DNA of 64,000 bases, taken from NCBI GenBank assembly GCA_024644595.1, contig JAHEHL010000005.1, positions 62,001 through 126,000 of the forward strand. The letters run 5' to 3'. The stretch is from Porticoccaceae bacterium (GTDB taxonomy: Bacteria; Pseudomonadota; Gammaproteobacteria; Pseudomonadales; Porticoccaceae). A program made the translations under genes and the position numbers. Positions 1 to 8,967 of the stretch are shown one piece after another (position 1 is the first letter of the stretch; the number at the start of each line of letters is the position of its first letter). The notes below the pieces were generated by a model. The model saw only the letters and a program-made list of their open reading frames with translations, had not been told where the DNA came from and made no database searches.

Positions 1-34
1 AATCAATTGAACTGAATCGATAGCGAGGAGTGCT

Positions 35-1171
35 ATGAACAACAAATGGATTTGGGTTGCTGTGATAACGTTTGTTGTTGCAGCGATTTATGTTGTCTCA
101 AGACCGGATCTTCCTCAGGTTAGTCTGGTTAAGGTATCGACCGGGTTGGTCGAGAAGACGGTCGCCAACACCCGAGCAGGAACCGTAAAGGCCTGTAAAC
201 GATCAAAAATGTCGCTGCCGATCGGTGGCCAGATTGCGCAGCTCTATGTGCACGAAGGGGAACAGGTAGAGCAAGGGCAATTGCTAATATCGCTGTGGAA
301 TCAGGATCGCAGCGCGCAGGTAGAGCGTTCCAAAGCTGTGCTAAAGACTGCAGATAAACAACAGCAGAGTGTCTGCATTGCTGCCGCATCAGATAGCCAC
401 GAGGCGCAGCGATTGGCATTATTGCTGGATAGAAAGCTGGTTTCCTCCGAGCAGGCCGACCGCGCCATTGCGCTGTCGCAGTCCAGTGCTGCGGCCTGTG
501 ATGCCGCTAAAGCCAATACGGTTCAGGCCCAGGCCAGTCAGCGTGTCGCCGAGGCTGCGCTGGCGCAGACTTATCTCCACGCCCCATTTGCCGGTACGGT
601 TGCCGAAGTAACAGGTGAAGTAGGGGAGTTCTCCACACCATCACCTCCGGGCGTTCCGACGCCGCCGGCAATTGATCTGTTGACCGCAAACTGCCACTAC
701 ATCAGCGCCCCGATTGATGAAGTCGATGCCTCACAAATCAGTGTCGGCATGCCGGTGCGCGTGACGATGGACGCCTTTCGCAGCCGCAGTTTTGCCGCTA
801 CGGTGCGACGCATTTCAACCTATGTGCTGGATAGAGAAAAACAGGCCCGCACAGTGGAAGTTGAGGCCGAGTTGTTGGCGCTTGAAGACAGACCAACCTT
901 GCTAGCTGGCTACAGTGCCGATATGGAAATCGTTATCGCCAAGCAGGAGCAGGCTCTGCGTGTGCCTACTGATTTGCTGGTCGATGAACGGTTTGTCTTC
1001 GTACTCAATGCGGATAATCGCATCGAGCGCCGTGCCGTGGAGCTGGGTTTGGCCAACTGGCACTTTACCCAAATTGTATCTGGCCTCGAATCGGGCGATG
1101 CCATCGTCGGGAATATTGGCACCAAGGGAGTCGTAGAGGGTGCCGAGGTAGCCGTGGTTGACGCGCCGTGA
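35..1171 (+). CDS. HlyD/RND-type periplasmic adaptor subunit of an ABC exporter
   Basis: This is a membrane-fusion (adaptor) protein that would link an inner-membrane ABC exporter to an outer-membrane channel. Residues 5-22 form an N-terminal membrane anchor. A lipoyl-like half-motif lies near residues 63-85, a coiled-coil hairpin rich in Ala, Gln and Glu spans about 90-175, and beta-barrel and membrane-proximal domains follow. The ATG at 35 has a GAGGAG ribosome site 5 nt upstream. Its stop overlaps the GTG start of the ATPase gene, so the two are translationally coupled. The family is clear. The substrate is unknown, and no outer-membrane channel gene lies downstream in the window. Confidence 0.85.
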   Translation: MNNKWIWVAVITFVVAAIYVVSRPDLPQVSLVKVSTGLVEKTVANTRAGTVKACKRSKMSLPIGGQIAQLYVHEGEQVEQGQLLISLWNQDRSAQVERSKAVLKTADKQQQSVCIAAASDSHEAQRLALLLDRKLVSSEQADRAIALSQSSAAACDAAKANTVQAQASQRVAEAALAQTYLHAPFAGTVAEVTGEVGEFSTPSPPGVPTPPAIDLLTANCHYISAPIDEVDASQISVGMPVRVTMDAFRSRSFAATVRRISTYVLDREKQARTVEVEAELLALEDRPTLLAGYSADMEIVIAKQEQALRVPTDLLVDERFVFVLNADNRIERRAVELGLANWHFTQIVSGLESGDAIVGNIGTKGVVEGAEVAVVDAP

Positions 1172-1878
1172 TCAAACTTGAGAGTATCAACAAAACTTAT
1201 CTTGTGGGTGAATCTCCACTGCGCGCCCTGCGCGATGTCTCACTCAGCATCAGTGCGGGTGAATATCTTTCTATTATGGGTCCTTCCGGTTCCGGTAAAT
1301 CGACGTTGCTAAATATGATTGGACTGCTCGACCGCCCCGACTCGGGCCGCTATTGGTTTGATCAGGTCGCCACGGAAACGCTCAATGAAGAACAGCGCGC
1401 GCAGATGCGTGGAGAAAATATCGGCTTTATCTTCCAGTCTTTTCATCTGATTAACCGACTCACAGCCTTTGAAAATGTCGAACTGCCATTAATGTTGGCG
1501 CGGCAGCCGATCAAGCCGCGGCGCAAAAAGGTTGCCGAAGTACTGGCTATGGTTGGGTTGACTCCACGGGCCGGTCACAAACCCAACCAGTTATCGGGAG
1601 GCCAGTTGCAGCGGGTGGCAATTGCCCGGGCGATTGTGATGCGACCGCGCCTGTTGCTGGCGGATGAACCGACCGGCAACCTCGACTCCCACTCTGGACG
1701 CGAGGTGATCGATGTGCTGGAAAAACTCAACAACGATGGCATTACATTGATTATGGTCACCCACGATCAACAGTTGGGTGATCGTGCAAAGCGTCATATT
1801 CGCATGATTGATGGCGGTGTCGACAGTGACAGCCGCCATCATCCTGAAGCTCTAGAGGACGCCGATGCAGCTCTATGA
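1168..1878 (+). CDS. ABC transporter ATP-binding protein, MacB/LolD type
   Basis: This is the ATPase subunit of the exporter operon. The Walker A motif GPSGSGKS is at residues 38-45, the Q-loop Gln at 90, the LSGGQ signature at 142-146, Walker B with the catalytic Glu at 167, and the H-loop His at 199. The GTG start overlaps the adaptor stop (GTGA), and the 3' end overlaps the next gene by 14 nt. At 236 residues it is a stand-alone nucleotide-binding subunit, unlike MacB, where ATPase and permease are fused. The family is mechanotransmission-type (MacB/LolD/FtsE). The exported substrate cannot be told from the sequence. Confidence 0.93.
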   Translation: MIKLESINKTYLVGESPLRALRDVSLSISAGEYLSIMGPSGSGKSTLLNMIGLLDRPDSGRYWFDQVATETLNEEQRAQMRGENIGFIFQSFHLINRLTAFENVELPLMLARQPIKPRRKKVAEVLAMVGLTPRAGHKPNQLSGGQLQRVAIARAIVMRPRLLLADEPTGNLDSHSGREVIDVLEKLNNDGITLIMVTHDQQLGDRAKRHIRMIDGGVDSDSRHHPEALEDADAAL

Positions 1879-3076
1879 CCAACTCACCTTTAACCGGCAG
1901 ATATTTCTTCGCCATCGAATGCGCACATTTCTGTTATTGCTGGCCGTCGCCATTGGTGTCGCCTCGGTGATTTTGCTGACCAGTCTCGGTGAAGGTGCGC
2001 GGCGCTATATTGACCGCGAATTCTCTGCGCTGGGCAATCGTCTGTTGGTGGTGCTTCCCGGGCGCAAAGAGACCACCGGCGGCGCGCCCCCGATCTACGG
2101 TTCTGTGCCCCGCGACTTAACCCTCGAAGATGCCAATGCGTTGGCGCGAATTTCCGGTGTGCTGGCAATGGCGCCAATTATTGCAGGGACCACCAGTGTT
2201 GCTCGGGGCAGCCGCTCGCGGGAGGTGATTACTCTTGGCACCACAGATGCCTTTTTTCGGGTACGGAAAATGGATGTCGGCAGTGGCGCGCGACTTACTG
2301 CGCGGTCTCAAACCGAGGCCCTGGCAATTTGCGTGCTGGGCATCACCCTCAAGCGCGAACTGTTCGGCAGCGAACGAGCGCTGGGTGAATGGGTGCGGGT
2401 CGGGGATCGTCGCATGCGTGTCGTTGGAGTGCTTGAAGAGCGCGGCGAATCGTTGGGGTTGGATATGCGTGACTTATTGTTGATACCGGTGCGCACCGCA
2501 GAACAGTTGTTTGATTCACCCGGGTTGTTTCGAGTGATTATGGATATTGCCCCCAGTGCCGACAGCGCGCGTATCGAGCAAAAGATACTCGACACCATTG
2601 GCCACCGTCACGATGGCGATCAAGATGTCACCGTCGTCAGTCAGGATGCCATGCTCGCCGCATTTAATAATATTCTTACGGCGGTGACTTTGGCGATCAC
2701 CGCCATCTCATCAATTAGTCTGTTGGTGGCCGGCATTTTGATTATGAATATCAGTCTGATTTCGGTCAGTCAGCGGCGCAGCGAGATAGGGCTGCTCAAG
2801 GCAATTGGCGCCAACAGCAAACAGATAAAGCAGTTGTTTGTCGGCGAATCGCTGATGTTGATTTCGATGGGGTCTCTGGCCGGGATCGCTTTTGCCTTTA
2901 GTCTGATCGTTATTGTCACGCGGCTCTGGCCAGCGTTCCCGCTGTGGCCGCCGGTGTGGGCAGTGCCAGCGGCTGTACTGATGGCCGTGCTGACCGGTCT
3001 GGTATTCTCGATTACACCGGCCAGGCGCGCTGCGGCGCTGGACCCAGTGCTGGCTCTGCGCGGGTTGCAAAAATGA
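1865..3076 (+). CDS. ABC transporter permease, FtsX/MacB family (first of two)
   Basis: This is an inner-membrane permease with the MacB-like layout. One transmembrane helix near residues 18-40 is followed by a large periplasmic domain of about 230 residues and then a C-terminal FtsX block of three helices (about 273-295, 325-350 and 365-390). The ATG lies inside the end of the ATPase gene, and the stop forms an ATGA overlap with the second permease. Together with the next gene it probably makes a heterodimeric channel, as LolC and LolE do, but the adaptor gene upstream points to MacAB-like export rather than lipoprotein sorting. Confidence 0.88.
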   Translation: MQLYDQLTFNRQIFLRHRMRTFLLLLAVAIGVASVILLTSLGEGARRYIDREFSALGNRLLVVLPGRKETTGGAPPIYGSVPRDLTLEDANALARISGVLAMAPIIAGTTSVARGSRSREVITLGTTDAFFRVRKMDVGSGARLTARSQTEALAICVLGITLKRELFGSERALGEWVRVGDRRMRVVGVLEERGESLGLDMRDLLLIPVRTAEQLFDSPGLFRVIMDIAPSADSARIEQKILDTIGHRHDGDQDVTVVSQDAMLAAFNNILTAVTLAITAISSISLLVAGILIMNISLISVSQRRSEIGLLKAIGANSKQIKQLFVGESLMLISMGSLAGIAFAFSLIVIVTRLWPAFPLWPPVWAVPAAVLMAVLTGLVFSITPARRAAALDPVLALRGLQK

Positions 3077-4269
3077 ATTTGCGTGACAGCAGCAGCTGGA
3101 TTTTGCGGGCTCTGTGGATCCAGCGCACCCGAACGCTGTTGACAATTGTCGGTTTCTCAATCGGCATCGCCGCCATGGTTTTGCTCAGCGCTCTCGGCGA
3201 GGGCCTGCGGCTGTTTGTGTTAAATGAATTCACCCAGTTTGGTAGCCATATTGTTGCGGTTACACCGGGCAAAACTGAAACCTTTGGGGTTGCAGGTCTG
3301 CTCAATACAACTCGGCCGCTGTCACTGGACGACGCCTCGGCGATCAGTCATCTGCCCAATGTTGAACAGGTCGTGCCGGTGGTGATGGGCAATGCCAAAA
3401 TCAAGATTGGGCATCGTGCACGCTACACTGATGTCGCCGGAGTCGGGGGTGCTGCCGTCAGCGGTTGGAAGCTTGAGTTGGCAGAGGGTACATTTTTGCC
3501 GCAGGATGACTTGCAGCGCCCGAGGTCACTGGCCGTTCTCGGTCACACGTTGCGCCAGGAATTATTTCCTGGAACCAACCCTGTGGGCGAGTTTATCCGC
3601 ATCGGTGGCGAGCGCTTTCGGATCGTCGGTGCGCTTGAACCAAAAGGCGAGTTTCTCGGCACCGACCTTGATGATATGGTTTTTATTCCGGCGGGGAAGG
3701 GTCTGCAGTTATTTAATGGCCAGAGCCTGATGGAGGTAGATATTTTCTACAACCCCAGATCGACGAGCACCGCTATGGCAGAGCGGATCAGCCGACTACT
3801 GATTGAGCGTCACGGGTTTGAAGACTTTACTCTAGTCACTCAGGACCAGGTGCTGGCAACCATGGATAATATTCTCTTGGTGCTTAGTCTTGCCGCCGCA
3901 GGGCTGGGTGCCATATCACTGCTAGTGGGTGCCGTGGGCATCACCACCATCTTGATGATAACCGTGACAGAGCGCACCGCGGAAGTCGGTTTGCTGCGCG
4001 CATTAGGCGGCACAGTCTCCACTGTGCGCCTGCTATTTCTCGGCGAGGCGTTGGTGCTCGGGCTGATTGGCGGGATCTGTGGCGTTCTGTTGGTGATAGC
4101 GCTGCTGCTGATTACCTGGCTGTTTATTCCCGGACTTCCGATCGCGCTCAGCCCGATCATCGTTTTTGGCGCACTCGGCATCGCTATTTTGATCGGTCTG
4201 CTCGCCGGCAGCCAGCCGGCAGCGCGCGCGGCCAGACTGACACCGATTGACGCACTGCGCGCAGAGTAG
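3073..4269 (+). CDS. ABC transporter permease, FtsX/MacB family (second of two)
   Basis: This is a paralogue of the preceding permease with the same plan: an N-terminal helix near residues 18-40, a periplasmic MacB-like domain, and three C-terminal helices ending in an alanine- and arginine-rich tail. I chose the ATG at 3073 because it gives an ATGA overlap with the previous stop and puts the conserved N-terminal helix at the right place. The frame stays open upstream to 2944, but that part only overlaps the first permease. The protein is 398 residues long. The gene closes the four-gene operon. A gap of 68 bp separates it from ruvC. Confidence 0.87.
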   Translation: MNLRDSSSWILRALWIQRTRTLLTIVGFSIGIAAMVLLSALGEGLRLFVLNEFTQFGSHIVAVTPGKTETFGVAGLLNTTRPLSLDDASAISHLPNVEQVVPVVMGNAKIKIGHRARYTDVAGVGGAAVSGWKLELAEGTFLPQDDLQRPRSLAVLGHTLRQELFPGTNPVGEFIRIGGERFRIVGALEPKGEFLGTDLDDMVFIPAGKGLQLFNGQSLMEVDIFYNPRSTSTAMAERISRLLIERHGFEDFTLVTQDQVLATMDNILLVLSLAAAGLGAISLLVGAVGITTILMITVTERTAEVGLLRALGGTVSTVRLLFLGEALVLGLIGGICGVLLVIALLLITWLFIPGLPIALSPIIVFGALGIAILIGLLAGSQPAARAARLTPIDALRAE

Positions 4270-4337
4270 TTGACTCCGGGGCGCGGTGTTGCAACACTCG
4301 CTGGCAAATCACAAAACAGCGTTCTCGTGTAATCATC

Positions 4338-4856
4338 ATGACTCGAATAATCGGCATCGACCCAGGTTCACGACGCACCGGCTACGGAATTGTCGACGCT
4401 GTGGGTGGCAAAGTGAGCTACGTCACCAGCGGAATTATTCGCCTTCCGGAAGGTGCGCTCGCCGAGCGACTAAAAATCATTTTTGACGGCGTCAGCCAAT
4501 TGATTGAGCAATACAATCCACAAGAGATGGGTGTCGAGGAAGTGTTTTTATCCCACAATGCCAGCTCCGCTCTAAAATTGGGCCAGGCCCGTGGCGCTGC
4601 CATTGTCGCTGGAGCCAATGCTGGTCTGTCGGTCGGAGAGTACTCCGCACGCAGCGTTAAATTGGCCGTCGTGGGAACCGGCGCGGCGAATAAATCCCAA
4701 GTTCAAATGATGATTGTGCAGCTGTTAAAACTGTCCCGCGCCCCGGCAGAAGACGCCGCTGATGCCCTGGCTGTGGCACTCTGTCACGCGCAGACATCGC
4801 GGGCACTGGCAGCCGTTGAAGGGGCCACAGGCTACGCTCGAGGACGGCATAAATAG
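4338..4856 (+). CDS. ruvC: Crossover junction endodeoxyribonuclease RuvC
   Basis: RuvC is the dimeric nuclease that cuts Holliday junctions during recombinational repair. All four acidic catalytic residues are visible: Asp8 in IGIDPGS, Glu67 in GVEEVF, and Asp139 and Asp142 in the EDAADALA stretch. The 172-residue length is normal. ruvA and ruvB follow on the same strand. In many gammaproteobacteria yebC precedes ruvC. Here ABC export genes do, and a YebC-family gene lies 13 kb away. I saw no LexA box in the 68 bp upstream. Confidence 0.97.
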   Translation: MTRIIGIDPGSRRTGYGIVDAVGGKVSYVTSGIIRLPEGALAERLKIIFDGVSQLIEQYNPQEMGVEEVFLSHNASSALKLGQARGAAIVAGANAGLSVGEYSARSVKLAVVGTGAANKSQVQMMIVQLLKLSRAPAEDAADALAVALCHAQTSRALAAVEGATGYARGRHK

Positions 4857-4894
4857 CATTATCCAAACAACCCGATTCAGGAATAGCGACAAAT

Positions 4895-5494
4895 ATGATT
4901 GGACGACTGACAGGCATAGTAATTGAAAAACAAGCACCGGATTTACTGGTCGATGTCCAGGGGGTCGGCTATGAGGTGCTGGTCTCGCTAAATACCTTCT
5001 TTGGTATTCCCGCAGCCGGCGAAGCGGTCACACTGCACACCCATTTTGTTGTGCGTGAAGACGCACAGCAACTGTATGGCTTTATTACCCTCTCCGAGCG
5101 CAAATTGTTTCGTCATCTGATCAAGGTCAACGGGGTCGGACCGAAAATGGCCCTCGCCATTCTCTCCGGGATGTCGGCCGACGACTTCGCCCTCTGTGTG
5201 CACAACAACGATGTCCCCACGTTGGTAAAATTGCCTGGTGTTGGCAAGAAGACTGCCGAACGGCTATTGATCGAAATGCGCGACAAGATTGGCGATATTG
5301 ACACCGCCGCGGCCAGTGCTTCGCTGGCAGCTAGAGAAGTGCAGCCAGATATTGCCAGCGAAGCCGAGAGCGCACTGATTGCGCTGGGTTACAAACCAGC
5401 GGATGCCGCAAAAATTATCAACCGGGTGGCCGATGAACATGTCCGCGATGCCGGTGAGCTGATCCGTCTGGCACTGAAAAGCATGGGTTCTTAG
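4895..5494 (+). CDS. ruvA: Holliday junction branch migration protein RuvA
   Basis: RuvA is the tetrameric subunit that binds four-way junctions and loads the RuvB motor. The N-terminal OB fold begins MIGRLTG. Two helix-hairpin-helix motifs lie in the middle (VNGVGPKMA and LPGVGKKTA), and a C-terminal RuvB-contacting domain ends near residue 199. It sits 38 bp after ruvC and about 100 bp before ruvB, so the three may be co-transcribed. No CTGT-N8-ACAG element is present in the ruvC-ruvA gap, so SOS control like that of the E. coli ruvAB operon is not supported here. Confidence 0.97.
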   Translation: MIGRLTGIVIEKQAPDLLVDVQGVGYEVLVSLNTFFGIPAAGEAVTLHTHFVVREDAQQLYGFITLSERKLFRHLIKVNGVGPKMALAILSGMSADDFALCVHNNDVPTLVKLPGVGKKTAERLLIEMRDKIGDIDTAAASASLAAREVQPDIASEAESALIALGYKPADAAKIINRVADEHVRDAGELIRLALKSMGS

Positions 5495-5597
5495 GCCGCC
5501 GTAAATCCTCCGTCAGAGTGCGAATAAACTCCCTGTCGATTAGTGAAAAAGGCCAGCCATCAAGGTATGCTACTCGGCACAATCACAATGGTGTCCG

Positions 5598-6653
5598 ATG
5601 ATAGAACCTGACCGCATAATATCCCCCGAGATGTCTGTAGCCGAAGAGCGTTTTGATCGCGCGCTGAGACCGGTTACCCTGGCAGATTACGTCGGCCAGC
5701 CCGTCGTAGTGGAGCAGTTGGGCATCTTTATGGAAGCGGCGCGTCGACGCGGCGATCCACTCGACCACACCTTGGTTTTTGGCCCCCCCGGGCTCGGCAA
5801 AACCACCCTTGCACATATTGTCGCCAATGAAATGCAGGTGTCACTGAAAACCACCTCCGGGCCGGTGCTGGAAAAAGCCGGCGATCTAGCTGCGCTGTTG
5901 ACCAACCTCGAACCCGGCGATGTGTTGTTTATCGACGAAATTCATCGTCTCAGCCCGGTGGTTGAAGAAATTCTCTACCCTGCCATGGAAGACTATCAGC
6001 TAGATATTATGATTGGTGAAGGGCCTGCCGCCCGCTCCATAAAACTCGACCTGCCACCCTTCACTCTGGTCGGTGCCACTACCAGAGCCGGCTTGCTGAC
6101 CTCACCGCTGCGTGATCGTTTTGGGATTGTCCAGCGTCTGGAATTTTATTCCGAAGCAGATCTAACCAGCATTGTGCAGCGCGCCGGGACCATTTTGGAT
6201 GTCGAAGTCGATGCTCAGGGCGCCCATGAAATAGCGCGACGTTCGCGTGGCACGCCGCGCATCGCTAACCGCTTGTTGCGCCGTGTGCGCGACTATGCCG
6301 AGGTCAAAGGCGACGGATCTATCAGCGCCGATATCGCCGATGCCGCACTTAATATGCTTGCCGTGGACCAGCGCGGGTTTGATCACTCAGACCGCCGATT
6401 GCTGCTAACCTTGATGGAAAAGTTTGATGGTGGTCCGGTCGGCGTCGACAGCCTTGCCGCGGCCATGAGTGAAGAACGCGGCACCATTGAAGATGTGCTC
6501 GAACCCTACCTGATTCAGCAGGGCTATTTGATGCGCACCTCCCGTGGCCGCATGGCGACCCGCATGGCCTATGAATACTTTGGTCTGCCCAGCCCCAAAA
6601 CTCATACTGGCAACGATCCACGGCAGCAACAGCTGGATGTCCTCGATGACTAA
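5598..6653 (+). CDS. ruvB: Holliday junction branch migration DNA helicase RuvB
   Basis: RuvB is the hexameric AAA+ motor that drives branch migration with RuvA. Walker A GPPGLGKT is at residues 62-69 and Walker B FIDEIH at 111-116. The sensor region GATTRAG and the arginine-finger segment SPLRDRFG follow, and a C-terminal winged helix ends the 351-residue protein. The start region (MIEPDRII) matches the usual RuvB N-terminus. The stop codon overlaps the start of ybgC, so the thioesterase gene is probably read from the same transcript. Confidence 0.97.
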   Translation: MIEPDRIISPEMSVAEERFDRALRPVTLADYVGQPVVVEQLGIFMEAARRRGDPLDHTLVFGPPGLGKTTLAHIVANEMQVSLKTTSGPVLEKAGDLAALLTNLEPGDVLFIDEIHRLSPVVEEILYPAMEDYQLDIMIGEGPAARSIKLDLPPFTLVGATTRAGLLTSPLRDRFGIVQRLEFYSEADLTSIVQRAGTILDVEVDAQGAHEIARRSRGTPRIANRLLRRVRDYAEVKGDGSISADIADAALNMLAVDQRGFDHSDRRLLLTLMEKFDGGPVGVDSLAAAMSEERGTIEDVLEPYLIQQGYLMRTSRGRMATRMAYEYFGLPSPKTHTGNDPRQQQLDVLDD

Positions 6654-7068
6654 CCGTGCTGCTTTCAGTCTGCCAGTCCGCGTCTATGTAGAAGACACCG
6701 ATGCCGGGGGTATTGTGTTCTACGCCAACTATTTAAAATTTATGGAGCGCGCCCGCACAGAACTTATGCGCAGCCACGGTTATGATAAACCGGCTCTGTT
6801 TGACGGCATGCAGTTTGTTGTGCGTGAAGTCGCACTCAAATATCACAGCCCAGCAGTGCTCGATGATTTGCTCGATGTTACTGCGGTACTCAGCAAGGCG
6901 GGCAGGGCATCCTTTGAGATGACCCAACAGGTTTTTCGCGGCGAGCAATTGTTGGTGGAGGGGCTGGTCAAAGTCGGCTGTATCAACGCCGACAGCAAAC
7001 GGCCTCAAGCGATGCCTAAACTAATGTTTGACACACTCAATGGTCAGATCCCAATGGCCAGATCCTAA
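6646..7068 (+). CDS. ybgC: Acyl-CoA thioesterase YbgC (Tol-Pal associated)
   Basis: YbgC is a hot-dog fold thioesterase that heads the tol-pal cluster in most gammaproteobacteria. The catalytic motif EDTDAGG is present, with Asp19 matching E. coli Asp18, followed by the conserved [10 protein letters not shown] stretch. I placed the start at the ATG at 6646, which overlaps the ruvB stop. An in-frame ATG at 6637 would add three residues, and the longer reading back to 6544 lies wholly inside ruvB. The predicted length of 140 residues fits the family. tolQ follows 17 bp downstream. Confidence 0.93.
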   Translation: MTNRAAFSLPVRVYVEDTDAGGIVFYANYLKFMERARTELMRSHGYDKPALFDGMQFVVREVALKYHSPAVLDDLLDVTAVLSKAGRASFEMTQQVFRGEQLLVEGLVKVGCINADSKRPQAMPKLMFDTLNGQIPMARS

Positions 7069-7085
7069 ATACGGAGTTTAATCAG

Positions 7086-7775
7086 GTGATAGAAGAAAAT
7101 TTATCGATATGGTCGTTAATTGGCAATGCCAGTTTGCTGGTGCAAGGAGTGATGGCTATTTTGTTTCTCGCATCAATGCTGTCCTGGGTCATGATTGTCC
7201 AGCGCGGCCTGTTTCTCGGCAGCGCCCAGCGCGGATTTCGTGAATTCGAAGACACTTTCTGGTCCGGAGTCGATCTCAACAACCTCTACCGCGACCTGAC
7301 TCAGCGGGCCCAGGAAGAGGGTGGCAGCGACGGTATTGAAAACGTCTTTCGCGCCGGTTTTCGTGAATTTAACCGTCTGGCACAAACCGATAAAGCCGAT
7401 CCCGAGGCCGTGATGGCCGGCACCGACCGGGCCATGCGGGTGGCTCTGTCGCGAGAAGATGAAAAACTCAATATCAGTTTGCCGTTTCTCGCCAGCGTCG
7501 CCTCGGTCAGTCCCTATATCGGCCTGTTTGGCACTGTCTGGGGCATTATGAACTCATTCCGTGGCCTGGCCATGGTTCAGCAGGCCACTCTGGCCACGGT
7601 AGCGCCGGGCATTTCCGAGGCATTGATTGCCACCGCCATGGGGCTGTTTGCGGCCATTCCGGCGGTTATCGCCTACAATCGTTACGCCGCAGTGGTGGAG
7701 TCAATCAACAGCAGCTATGAAACCTTTGCCGAAGAGTTCTCCAGCATTTTACACCGCCAAATTCACGCCCACTAG
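7086..7775 (+). CDS. tolQ: Tol-Pal system protein TolQ
   Basis: TolQ is the polytopic inner-membrane part of the TolQR proton channel that energises TolA during cell division and envelope maintenance. Three transmembrane helices are apparent, near residues 18-38, 135-160 and 170-195, with a large cytoplasmic loop between the first two. This is the standard MotA/TolQ/ExbB layout. The start is GTG, 8 nt after a GGAG. The 229-residue length is typical. It is followed at short distance by tolR, tolA, tolB, pal and cpoB. Confidence 0.96.
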   Translation: MIEENLSIWSLIGNASLLVQGVMAILFLASMLSWVMIVQRGLFLGSAQRGFREFEDTFWSGVDLNNLYRDLTQRAQEEGGSDGIENVFRAGFREFNRLAQTDKADPEAVMAGTDRAMRVALSREDEKLNISLPFLASVASVSPYIGLFGTVWGIMNSFRGLAMVQQATLATVAPGISEALIATAMGLFAAIPAVIAYNRYAAVVESINSSYETFAEEFSSILHRQIHAH

Positions 7776-7787
7776 ACAGGTCTTGAT

Positions 7788-8210
7788 GTGAAAACCAAGA
7801 GAACCAAACGCAAGCTGGTCGCCGAGATAAACGTTGTTCCCTATATCGACGTCACGCTGGTATTGCTGGTGGTGTTTATGATTACCGCACCGCTGTTGAT
7901 GCAGGGTGTCAAAGTCGAACTGCCCGAGGCCAACTCCGCGCCCATGGATACTAAAGACCAGGAACCCTTTATTGTCTCGATCAAGGCCGACGGCAGCTAC
8001 TGGATCGATGTGAAAGGCGAAAATCAGGCCCAAAGTCTAGCCGTGATCAAAGATCGGCTCAGTAAAATTCTGCGTCAGTCCCCGAAAATTCCGGTGCTGG
8101 TGTGGGGCGATAGTCGCGTCGATTACGGCGTAGTCGTCAGCTTGATGAGTGAGCTTCAGGCTGCGGGTGCTCCCTCAGTGGGGCTGGTTACGGAGCCGCC
8201 ACAGAACTGA
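7788..8210 (+). CDS. tolR: Tol-Pal system protein TolR
   Basis: TolR is the single-span partner of TolQ. Its transmembrane Asp carries protons: Asp21 within the PYIDVTLVLLVVF helix corresponds to E. coli Asp23. A periplasmic ExbD/TolR domain follows. Translation starts at GTG 7788. The overlapping ATG at 7786 would meet a stop at once and cannot be used. The product is 140 residues. The stop lies one base before the tolA start. Confidence 0.95.
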   Translation: MKTKRTKRKLVAEINVVPYIDVTLVLLVVFMITAPLLMQGVKVELPEANSAPMDTKDQEPFIVSIKADGSYWIDVKGENQAQSLAVIKDRLSKILRQSPKIPVLVWGDSRVDYGVVVSLMSELQAAGAPSVGLVTEPPQN

Positions 8211-8211
8211 T

Positions 8212-8955
8212 ATGGGTAGTTTTCTGAGCTATTCAGTTGCAATCCTGATCAGCCTGGCGCTGCATCTTGGCTTGATTGTCTTGCTGTTTGTCGGCTGGCA
8301 ACCAGAGGTCACTCAGGTGATGATGCAGCCACAGTATATTGAAGCCAAGCTAGTGGAGCTGGCGCCGAAAAAAGTGGTGCAGCCACAGCAGTCAAAAGTG
8401 GACGCAGCCAAACGTCAACGCGAAGAAAAGCTCCGCGCCGAGAAACAACGCCAGCAGAAGTTGGCGGCTGAAAAGAGTGCGCAAGAGAAAAAGCGCGCTG
8501 CCGAGCTGGCCGAGCAAAAACGTCTGCAAGCGGAGCGTGACGCGGAGCAGCGACGTCAACGTGATAAGGCCGAAGCCGAGCGCAAACGGATCGAGTCAGA
8601 GTTTGCCGAGGCTATGGCAGCGGAGCAGGCCAATATCGTCGCCCAAGAAGATGAGCGCGTTGCCAACAGTTACCGACAGTTGATTCAACAGCGGCTGTCG
8701 GAAAACTGGAGCCGACCGCCCAGTGCACGTTTGGGTATGGAGACATTGATTCGCATCCAGTTGGTGCCTACTGGGCGAGTGGTTGGCGTAACGATAATTG
8801 ACTCCAGCGGTGACAGCGCGTTTGATCGCTCGGTCGAACAGGCGGCGCTAAAAGTGGAGCAGTTTGTTGAACTACAGGGTATGGACCCGGGCCTGTTCGA
8901 ACGTAAATTTCGTCAGGTTGATGTCGCGTTCAGTCCAGAAGATCTCAGATTATAA
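8212..8955 (+). CDS. tolA: Cell envelope integrity protein TolA
   Basis: TolA spans the periplasm from TolQR to Pal and TolB. The N-terminal anchor covers residues 8-28. A charged Lys/Glu/Ala/Gln coiled coil covers about 55-150, and the C-terminal domain III covers about 160-247. I chose the ATG at 8212, right after tolR, because the upstream in-frame extension lies inside tolR. At 247 residues it is much shorter than E. coli TolA (421), mainly through a short helical domain II. Orthologues outside the enterics often show the same shortening. Confidence 0.92.
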   Translation: MGSFLSYSVAILISLALHLGLIVLLFVGWQPEVTQVMMQPQYIEAKLVELAPKKVVQPQQSKVDAAKRQREEKLRAEKQRQQKLAAEKSAQEKKRAAELAEQKRLQAERDAEQRRQRDKAEAERKRIESEFAEAMAAEQANIVAQEDERVANSYRQLIQQRLSENWSRPPSARLGMETLIRIQLVPTGRVVGVTIIDSSGDSAFDRSVEQAALKVEQFVELQGMDPGLFERKFRQVDVAFSPEDLRL

Positions 8956-8967
8956 GGTTGTGATGCA

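Noticed and set aside
2944-3072. Upstream extension of the second permease gene
   Set aside because: It lies wholly inside the first permease gene. The ATGA start at 3073 gives the family-typical N-terminus.
4857-4894. LexA box for ruvAB
   Set aside because: No CTGT-N8-ACAG pattern occurs in the ruvC-ruvA gap or before ruvC.
6544-6645. Upstream extension of ybgC
   Set aside because: It overlaps the ruvB 3' end and would add residues absent from the family.
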